Shown here: positions 58,174 through 64,000 of the stretch, in pieces
How positions within the stretch are numbered: the stretch's first letter is position 1
Layout of the letters: each line of letters starts with the position of its first letter
Assembly: GCA_903836465.1 (NCBI GenBank)
Contig: CAILRB010000035.1
Span: forward strand, 62,001 to 126,000
Direction of reading: 5' to 3'
DNA from: an uncultured Chlorobiaceae bacterium
Lineage (GTDB): Bacteria; Bacteroidota; Chlorobiia; Chlorobiales; Chlorobiaceae
Length of the DNA: 64,000 bases
Position numbers and translations under genes: made by a program
The notes under the pieces: generated by a model
Database searches by the model: none
What the model was told of the DNA's origin: nothing
Seen by the model: the letters and a program-made list of their open reading frames with translations, nothing else

Positions 58174-58836
58174 ATGCCTGATAAATATGAGATAAAAATG
58201 AGCAATTCTGCAGAAAAATTTCTTACAGCAGCGGAACGGCTTCAGATTGAAGCGCGTATCGCGGAGGCTGAAAAACGCACCTCAGGAGAAATCGTTGTCA
58301 TGGTGGTGCCGTCCAGTTACCATTACCCCCTTGCAAGCATGCTCGGGAGTTCGCTTCTGGCGATACTTCTCGGTATTGCAGCCTCGCTTCTTTTCGGGAA
58401 GGAAAATATGTGGTTTTTTCTTGCTGTGTTCGGTCTATTGTTTATGGTGTTCCATGAATTCATTAAACGAGTTACTCTCATTAAACGACTTTTTGTCACG
58501 GCGGCAGACATGAAGGGGGAGGTTGAGGAGGCCGCCATTCAGTCGTTTTATCTAAGGAATATCAATAACACCGTTGACCATACCGGGCTCCTTATTTACA
58601 TCTCTCTTTTTGAGCGCAAAGTCCGTGTGGTTGCTGATCAAGGCATTAGTTCGAAAGTTTCCCAGGAGATCTGGCAGGAGATCGTCAACACTATTGTTCG
58701 TGGTATTCGTGGAAAAGAGCATGGCAAGGCAATTGCTGCGGCGGTTGATCAATGTGCAGACATACTTGCCAGCCATTTTCCGGCGAAAGCTGGTAATTAC
58801 AATGAACTGGCGAATGAGGTTATTATTGGCAGGTGA
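58174..58836 (+). CDS. Second TPM-domain protein
   Basis: A 220-aa protein without a signal peptide: TPM-type start RIAEAEKRTSGEIVVMVVPSSY, two membrane helices (~50-95), then FYLRNINNTVDHTGLLIYISLFERKVRVVADQG and a C-terminal helical part. It is the YgcG-related protein that usually accompanies LemA and the Gly-rich TPM protein. The ATG abuts the stop of the preceding gene; an ATG 24 bases later is also possible. Function unknown. Confidence 0.82.
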   Translation: MPDKYEIKMSNSAEKFLTAAERLQIEARIAEAEKRTSGEIVVMVVPSSYHYPLASMLGSSLLAILLGIAASLLFGKENMWFFLAVFGLLFMVFHEFIKRVTLIKRLFVTAADMKGEVEEAAIQSFYLRNINNTVDHTGLLIYISLFERKVRVVADQGISSKVSQEIWQEIVNTIVRGIRGKEHGKAIAAAVDQCADILASHFPAKAGNYNELANEVIIGR

Positions 58837-58925
58837 AAGTGAAAAAATCATTTTGATTTTCCGGTTTAAATGTTTTTTTACAGTCAGTTGTAACTTCGCT
58901 CAATAAAATTTTGAAGAGGGCCGTT

Positions 58926-60023
58926 ATGAAAAAAACAGCATTATACTCTTGGCATGAAAAGGTCGGAGCTAAAATTATCGACTTTGGCGGCTACCTGATG
59001 CCGGTTCAGTATACGGGAATTATCGCCGAGCATAATGCTGTGCGAAATGCTGCAGGACTGTTTGATGTATCGCACATGGGGAATTTTTATATCAGGGGCT
59101 CTCTTGCCAGGGATTTTCTCCAGCTTATGACAACAAACGACCTCAATAAGGCCAAGGACGGTCAGGCGCAGTATAATCTCATGCTTTATCCAAATGGCGG
59201 GATTGTCGATGATCTCATTATCTACCGCATGGATAGTGAAACCTTTTTTCTTATTGTCAATGCAAGCAATGCTCAGAAAGATTTTGCCTGGTTGCAGCAG
59301 CATATCGGAGCTTTCGAAGGGGTTGAGCTTGAGGATCACACTGATCGTCTTTCACTGATAGCCCTGCAAGGTCCCCTTGCCATGAATATTCTTTCCAGTG
59401 TTTTTCCTGATGTTGACGTTAATGCGCTTGGCTCATTCCAGTTCTGCAAGGCTCTTTTTCAGGGTTCAGACGTTATCATTGCCCGAACCGGCTATACCGG
59501 AGAAAAGGGTGTTGAACTTTGTTTACCCAATGAGGTGGCACTGCCGCTATGGCAAGCACTGTTTGAAGCTGGCCGGGAGTACGGCATTCAGCCGATCGGG
59601 CTTGGTGCGCGCGACACGCTCCGACTTGAGATGGGATACTCACTGTATGGTCATGAGATTGACCAGGATACCAATCCGCTTGAAGCACGACTGAAGTGGG
59701 TGGTAAAGCTGAATAAAGGCCATTTTATCGGCAGAGAAGCCTGCCAGCAGGTTGAGCTTGATCTGCAAAGGGGAGTTGCCGGTTTTATTCTTGACGGCAG
59801 GGTCCTTCCTCGCCAGCATTTCAAGGTTTACAATACCGATCATCAGGAGATCGGATGGGTATGCAGCGGGACACTTTCGCCAACATTACAGCAACCAGTA
59901 GGAACCTGCAATATCGTGCGTGAATATATCGAACCTGGCACCCCTATTCTGGTTGAGGTTCGAGGAGGTTTTCATACTGGAGTGATCACTACTCTGCCTT
60001 TTGTTACAACGTCTTTGGGCTGA
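58926..60023 (+). CDS. gcvT: Glycine cleavage system T protein (aminomethyltransferase)
   Basis: A 365-aa aminomethyltransferase. Conserved regions: AGLFDVSHMGNF, TNDLNKAKDGQAQYNLMLYPNGGIVDDLIIYRM, ARTGYTGEKGVELCLPNE, LGARDTLRLEMGYSLYGHEID (catalytic Asp/Arg area) and VCSGTLSPTLQQPVG. It transfers a methylene group to THF from the aminomethyl carrier GcvH. The ATG at 58926 follows GAGGG; GcvH and GcvP are not in the window. The ftsK start is 38 bases downstream. Confidence 0.95.
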   Translation: MKKTALYSWHEKVGAKIIDFGGYLMPVQYTGIIAEHNAVRNAAGLFDVSHMGNFYIRGSLARDFLQLMTTNDLNKAKDGQAQYNLMLYPNGGIVDDLIIYRMDSETFFLIVNASNAQKDFAWLQQHIGAFEGVELEDHTDRLSLIALQGPLAMNILSSVFPDVDVNALGSFQFCKALFQGSDVIIARTGYTGEKGVELCLPNEVALPLWQALFEAGREYGIQPIGLGARDTLRLEMGYSLYGHEIDQDTNPLEARLKWVVKLNKGHFIGREACQQVELDLQRGVAGFILDGRVLPRQHFKVYNTDHQEIGWVCSGTLSPTLQQPVGTCNIVREYIEPGTPILVEVRGGFHTGVITTLPFVTTSLG

Positions 60024-60060
60024 CAGCAACAAGGAATTAACGAGTGACTGTTCGGTGAAG

Positions 60061-62472
60061 ATGAAAAAAGAGAGTAAAGGCTCCCCGGGAAAGGCGCTTA
60101 GCATGAAGGTGCTGAAAAAAGAGTTGATTGGCATTATGTTTATGCTGGGTTCTCTTTTTCTGATCAGTGCCATTCTGAGTTTCAATCCTGATGATGAAGC
60201 ACGTTATGGTGCTCTTGCCTGGTATGATATTTTCAGTAATGCTGCAAGGGATGCTGCAGAAAGCATCCACAATCCGTTCGGACTCTTTGGCGCAAGGCTT
60301 TCGACCTTTTTTATCCGCTCCGTTCTTGGCTATCCCGTTATTTTTCCGATCGCCTCATTTTTTTTATGGGGAATTTCGCTTATACGGGCAAAAAGTCTTA
60401 AACCGGCTCTTCTCTTTTTTCTGTACAGTCTTCTCATTTCGATTGCTGTTGCGGCTATGTTTGGCCTTACCTCTGCACCATTCAGTGATGTTATGGCCGG
60501 TGCAATTGGAAGAATGCTTGCAGCATTGTTGTCCACCGTTATCGGGTTTTCCGGTGCGTGGATTCTTCTTGGCGTTATAGCTGTGGTTTTGACTTTTTAT
60601 ATGGGCCGGGGAATGCTCGCAAGCGTCATGCGATCAATAATGGTTGTTCAGAAGAGTATCGGAAAGCTTTTTGGTGATTTCAGGGAAAAACGTGAAGAGA
60701 GGCGAAAAAAAAAAGCCGAACAGCGAGCGTTGAAAGAGGACAAAAAGCAGAAGGTTGAGCGTATAGAACGGGTGCCGAAGCCGCATTCATTGAAATTCGA
60801 CAAGCTGGTTCCATCGGCCTCCTCACTGGAAGATCAGTTGCTGCCGTCAGACGTTGATGTGCCTGAGCTCTCATCCACCGGGTTTACGGGCTTGGCGCAG
60901 ATGCCGAATGTTCCGGGAGAACCTGAAATGATTATACATACGGGTGTTCGTGAGAAAGAGGCTGATCTTGATGAGCGGAAGCTGAAAGTACAGACCAAGG
61001 ACCGGGAGGCTTACCGTTTTCCTTCCATTGACCTTCTGGAAAAGGTGCCTGATGATGACGATCAGATCGATGAACAACATCTTTCTGAAAGTAAACGAAA
61101 ACTGCTTGAAAAACTCAAGATTTACAAGATTGAGGTCAAGAGAATTTCTACGACGGTCGGGCCCCGTGTGACCTTGTTTGAACTTGAGCTTGAACCGGAT
61201 GTCAAGGTGAGCAGGGTTAAATCTCTTGAAAATGATCTTGCCATGGCGCTTTCTGCCAGGGGCATCCGGATTATTGCCCCTATTCCCGGAAAAAATGCAG
61301 TGGGAGTGGAAATTCCGAACAGTAAGCCGAAAACCGTCTGGTTACGATCGGTGCTGCAAGTTGAAAAATTCAAGAACAGCACCATGGTCTTGCCGATAGT
61401 ACTCGGCAAGACCATAGCGAACGAAGTCTATATTGCCGATCTGGCCACGATGCCGCATTTATTGATTGCCGGCGCAACGGGTGCAGGAAAGTCGGTTTGC
61501 ATAAACGTTATCATCTCAAGCCTCCTCTATGCGTGCAGTCCCGACAAGGTGAAGTTTGTGATGATTGATCCAAAAAGGGTGGAGCTTTTTCAGTACCAGC
61601 ATCTGAAAAACCATTTTCTCATGCGTTTTCCCGGTATTGAAGAACAAATTATCACCGATCCCCAGAAAGCTGTCTATGCGTTGAGGTGCGTTGTCAAGGA
61701 GATGGAGCTGCGTTATGAAACGCTTGAAAAAGCCGGAGTTCGTAATATCGGAGAACATAACCGACGGATTCCTGACGAGGCGATGCCATACCTTGTTGTG
61801 GTTATCGACGAACTTGCTGACCTTATGATTACTGCCGGACGGGAGGTTGAAGAGCCTATCATCAGGATTGCCCAGCTTGCCAGAGCCGTCGGTATTCACC
61901 TGATTGTTGCGACCCAGCGTCCTTCGGTCGATGTCATTACTGGCATTATCAAGGCGAACTTTCCTGCCCGTATCGCATTTCAGGTTGCAAGCAGGGTTGA
62001 TTCACGCACCATTCTTGATGGTTCCGGTGCAGAGCAGCTTCTCGGTAATGGTGACATGCTCTATCAGCCATCCAACCAGCCCAAGTCAATGCGTATCCAG
62101 GGGCCTTATGTCTCTTCGGGTGAAGTTGAAGAGATTACCTCCTTTATTGGTTCCCAGCATGCCCTGAAGAATATATACGTGCTTCCCGCACCGGATGCGC
62201 AGAAAAACAACGGAATGCAGATGTCGGGCTCTCAGGAACGGGAGGGACGGGACAGTATGTTCGAGGAAGCGGCAAGACTTGTGGTGACGCATCAGCAGGC
62301 CAGTGTTTCTCTGCTGCAACGGCGCTTGCGGCTCGGATTCAGCCGTGCCGGGAGGGTTATGGATCAGCTTGAGTTCAGCGGGATTGTCGGTGAGGCAGAC
62401 GGAAGCAGAGCAAGGGAAGTCCTCATTAATAATGAAGACTCCCTGGAACTGTTATTGAGAAATCTTGACTGA
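60061..62472 (+). CDS. ftsK: DNA translocase FtsK
   Basis: An 803-aa septal DNA pump. The N-terminal part has about four to five membrane segments (first ~175 residues), then a charged linker (~195-330). The ATPase motor has Walker A IAGATGAGKSVCIN, Walker B VVIDELADLMITAGREVEE, then IHLIVATQRPSVDVITG. The C-terminal gamma winged-helix (LLQRRLRLGFSRAGRVMDQLE) reads polarised sequences. The linker is short relative to E. coli FtsK, similar to SpoIIIE. The ATG at 60061 is preferred over an in-frame ATG 60 bases upstream that would overlap gcvT. Confidence 0.94.
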   Translation: MKKESKGSPGKALSMKVLKKELIGIMFMLGSLFLISAILSFNPDDEARYGALAWYDIFSNAARDAAESIHNPFGLFGARLSTFFIRSVLGYPVIFPIASFFLWGISLIRAKSLKPALLFFLYSLLISIAVAAMFGLTSAPFSDVMAGAIGRMLAALLSTVIGFSGAWILLGVIAVVLTFYMGRGMLASVMRSIMVVQKSIGKLFGDFREKREERRKKKAEQRALKEDKKQKVERIERVPKPHSLKFDKLVPSASSLEDQLLPSDVDVPELSSTGFTGLAQMPNVPGEPEMIIHTGVREKEADLDERKLKVQTKDREAYRFPSIDLLEKVPDDDDQIDEQHLSESKRKLLEKLKIYKIEVKRISTTVGPRVTLFELELEPDVKVSRVKSLENDLAMALSARGIRIIAPIPGKNAVGVEIPNSKPKTVWLRSVLQVEKFKNSTMVLPIVLGKTIANEVYIADLATMPHLLIAGATGAGKSVCINVIISSLLYACSPDKVKFVMIDPKRVELFQYQHLKNHFLMRFPGIEEQIITDPQKAVYALRCVVKEMELRYETLEKAGVRNIGEHNRRIPDEAMPYLVVVIDELADLMITAGREVEEPIIRIAQLARAVGIHLIVATQRPSVDVITGIIKANFPARIAFQVASRVDSRTILDGSGAEQLLGNGDMLYQPSNQPKSMRIQGPYVSSGEVEEITSFIGSQHALKNIYVLPAPDAQKNNGMQMSGSQEREGRDSMFEEAARLVVTHQQASVSLLQRRLRLGFSRAGRVMDQLEFSGIVGEADGSRAREVLINNEDSLELLLRNLD

Positions 62473-62480
62473 AGGACTTT

Positions 62481-62741
62481 TTATACTGATTCAACGCGTG
62501 CAATTTCCGGAATTGCTTTTTTTATGGCCTGTTCAACGCCAGCACGAAGGGTCAGTGTACTCATGGGGCATGAACCGCATGCGCCAAGCAGTTTTACATC
62601 AACGACCATATCTTTGCCAATGCCGACAAGCTGACAATCCCCTCCGTCAACTTGCAGATATGGGCGTACGGTTTCAAGTGCGGTAATGACCCTGTCGTAG
62701 AGCGCATCGCTGTTCGGCAGATAATCCTTGCTGGTGCTCAT
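62481..62741 (-). CDS. NifU C-terminal-like Fe-S scaffold (Nfu)
   Basis: An 86-aa protein consisting of an Nfu domain: VRPYLQVDGGDCQLVGI and the cluster-binding GACGSCPMSTLTLRAGVE, with C-x2-C. It carries or delivers [4Fe-4S] clusters. The neighbouring Mrp gene is on the same strand, 94 bases upstream, which suggests a shared Fe-S biogenesis role. It converges with ftsK, eight bases away, with no terminator between. Confidence 0.94.
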   Translation of the reverse strand: MSTSKDYLPNSDALYDRVITALETVRPYLQVDGGDCQLVGIGKDMVVDVKLLGACGSCPMSTLTLRAGVEQAIKKAIPEIARVESV

Positions 62742-62835
62742 GGTATAATTGGTTTACAATGATTGAAAATAATGGTTGATTCTTTAATTACAGACCGTAA
62801 TATCAAACCTCCAGTGCAAAAAAACAATATGAAAG

Positions 62836-63756
62836 TTATGATAGTTCCGCTGCTTGTCTTGCATTCGTTATTGAAACCTGTCGGGCCACCTCTGTTGCGG
62901 CCTGTTTAATGGCTTTTGAGGTTGCCGAATCAGGCTTGCTGAGCATACAGGGGGTTCCATTATCCCCGCCCTCCCGGATAGCCCTGTCGATCGGGATTGA
63001 GCCGAGGAATGCGACACCCTGGGTTTTTGCAAATATCTCCCCGCCCTTGTTGCCGAAAATATAATCTTTGGTCCCATCAGGAAGTTCGTAATAGCTCATG
63101 TTTTCAACCAGTCCGAGAATGGGCACATTGACTTTGCGGAACATGCTCAGTGCTTTTGTAACATCGGCAATGGCAACATCCTGGGGAGTAGTGACAATAA
63201 CAGCGCCGGTCAGGGGAATGGTCTGGGCGATCGTGAGCTGAATATCACCGGTACCTGGTGGAAGGTCGAAAATCAGATAATCGAGTTCCTGCCAATCGAC
63301 GTCACTGATAAACTGTTTGATGGCGCTTGACGCCATGGGGCCACGCCAGATTACTGCGGTATCGATGTCAATCAGAAACCCGATGGACATCAGTTTAACG
63401 CCAAACTTTTCCAGCGGGACAAGATTTTTTCCCGCCATTTCGGGTTTTGCATCGAGAAGCCCAAACATGGTTGGAATACTGGGACCATAAAGATCGGCGT
63501 CAATCAACCCGACTTTTGAGCCTGTTTGTGCAAGGCTGATGGCAAGATTGACGGCAATGGTTGATTTTCCCACTCCACCTTTTCCTGAGGCGACGGCGAT
63601 GATGTTTTTTACCTCGTTGAGGGGGCGTTCATGGTGGCTGCAAGATTCTTCTTTACCATGATGATGGCCATGGCTGCAGGATGAGTGCGCTGAGTGGCCA
63701 TTGCCTTGATGATGGTTGCAGGATGAATGTGTTGATTCATCATGTACTGTAGACAT
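62836..63756 (-). CDS. Mrp/NBP35-family Fe-S carrier ATPase with His/Cys-rich N-terminus
   Basis: A 306-aa P-loop protein. The ATPase has the deviant Walker [39 protein letters not shown] and [12 protein letters not shown]. Typical Mrp/ApbC have a DUF59 domain first; here the first ~47 residues are instead a repeat-like stretch rich in His and Cys ([22 protein letters not shown]), likely a metal-binding tail. The usual CxxC of Mrp is not obvious in the body: the region after [11 protein letters not shown] lacks it. Loading or delivering Fe-S clusters is the expected role. Confidence 0.88.
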   Translation of the reverse strand: MSTVHDESTHSSCNHHQGNGHSAHSSCSHGHHHGKEESCSHHERPLNEVKNIIAVASGKGGVGKSTIAVNLAISLAQTGSKVGLIDADLYGPSIPTMFGLLDAKPEMAGKNLVPLEKFGVKLMSIGFLIDIDTAVIWRGPMASSAIKQFISDVDWQELDYLIFDLPPGTGDIQLTIAQTIPLTGAVIVTTPQDVAIADVTKALSMFRKVNVPILGLVENMSYYELPDGTKDYIFGNKGGEIFAKTQGVAFLGSIPIDRAIREGGDNGTPCMLSKPDSATSKAIKQAATEVARQVSITNARQAAELS

Positions 63757-63819
63757 AGAGTGTAGAGTTTGATATTGCAGAAAAAATAGAAATGTTAATA
63801 GTTGCTTTGCTTCATACGG

Positions 63820-64000
63820 TTATTTCTGAAGAAAACGCATCGAAACGGGTACGCCTTCCAGGCTGAAATGTTCCCGAAGCTTCTTTTCCAGAAACTTCCT
63901 GAAATTGCTCTGCACCAGAAGGGGATCGTTGCAGAAAAAAGCGAAGACCGGCCATGCGGCATTGATCTGTGTGACGTACTTGATCTTCAGCTCTTTTCCC
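63820..64000 (-). CDS. der: GTPase Der, C-terminal end (partial gene)
   Basis: The minus strand encodes ~59 residues that run off the right edge and end at a TAA (63820-63822). They read [19 protein letters not shown], then [21 protein letters not shown] and VPVSMRF, the end of the KH-like domain of Der/EngA. Der acts in 50S ribosome assembly. The two GTPase domains lie outside the window. The frame is too short and lacks a start, so it is easy to miss. Confidence 0.85.
   Translation of the reverse strand, partial: GKELKIKYVTQINAAWPVFAFFCNDPLLVQSNFRKFLEKKLREHFSLEGVPVSMRFLQK

Noticed and set aside
1-64000. Search for CRISPR arrays, insertion sequences, integrases and phage genes
   Set aside because: No regularly spaced repeats, transposase or integrase motifs were seen. 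Only one tRNA gene was found, and it is not flanked by attachment-site-like repeats that I could detect by eye.

Overview
This window looks like chromosomal DNA from a green sulfur bacterium (Chlorobiales, probably the Chlorobium/Pelodictyon group). The evidence is a BchY-type chlorophyllide reductase subunit, menaquinone genes, a BshC-type bacillithiol ligase, a GlmU-like protein of the Bacteroidetes/Chlorobi type, a primary sigma factor lacking region 1.1, and HU-SPOR and haem-binding proteins of the Bacteroidetes/Chlorobi kind. The species is not assigned.

Region 1 (1-11862, all on +) is a tightly packed antiviral-type operon that runs off the left edge. Its order is: DUF499-like ATPase C-terminus, PglZ-like phosphatase-fold protein, DUF4365 nuclease-like protein, unknown 385-aa protein, large DUF1156 DNA methyltransferase, SMC/OLD-like AAA ATPase, DUF4276 TOPRIM-like protein, unknown 165-aa protein, and SNF2-type helicase. 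Most junctions overlap or have gaps under 25 bases. The combination resembles PglZ/BREX- and DISARM-type islands and loci built from helicase, methylase and ATPase, but it also carries two embedded two-gene modules (DUF4365 + unknown; ATPase + TOPRIM). It is the best candidate here for an undescribed system. The methyltransferase gene has a strikingly AT-rich central segment, which suggests a mosaic origin.

Region 2 (11903-29093) is housekeeping. It holds a menD-menF-TPR lipoprotein operon on the minus strand, a small metal-binding HMA protein, a NYN-LOTUS protein, tRNA-Asp, citrate synthase with a terminator, gatC-DUF167-kdsB, xseA, a membrane HU-SPOR protein leading into bchY, frr-rpmE, recG, rsgA and a succinate-semialdehyde-type dehydrogenase.

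Region 3 (29171-35742) carries two paralogous LuxR-type HTH genes flanking a lipid kinase gene. One paralogue is a 5'-decayed relic: homology to the intact copy continues upstream of its ATG through an in-frame stop. After these come the GlmU-like protein, a glutamine amidotransferase (PabA/TrpG), a LOG-family protein and a haem-binding protein.

Region 4 (35807-52306) has an HTH regulator, bshC-surE, a patatin/POTRA/barrel protein, accD, thyX, clpP, valS, the primary sigma factor, an LptF/G permease and a large M16 lipoprotein peptidase.

Region 5 (52307-64000) has uvrB, relA/spoT, a lemA-TPM-TPM operon, gcvT, ftsK, an Nfu-type Fe-S protein, an Mrp-type Fe-S carrier ATPase with a His/Cys-rich N-terminus, and the end of der. 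Outside region 1 most genes are ordinary core genes. Four intrinsic-terminator-like hairpins and one tRNA were found. No CRISPR array, rRNA gene or insertion sequence was seen.
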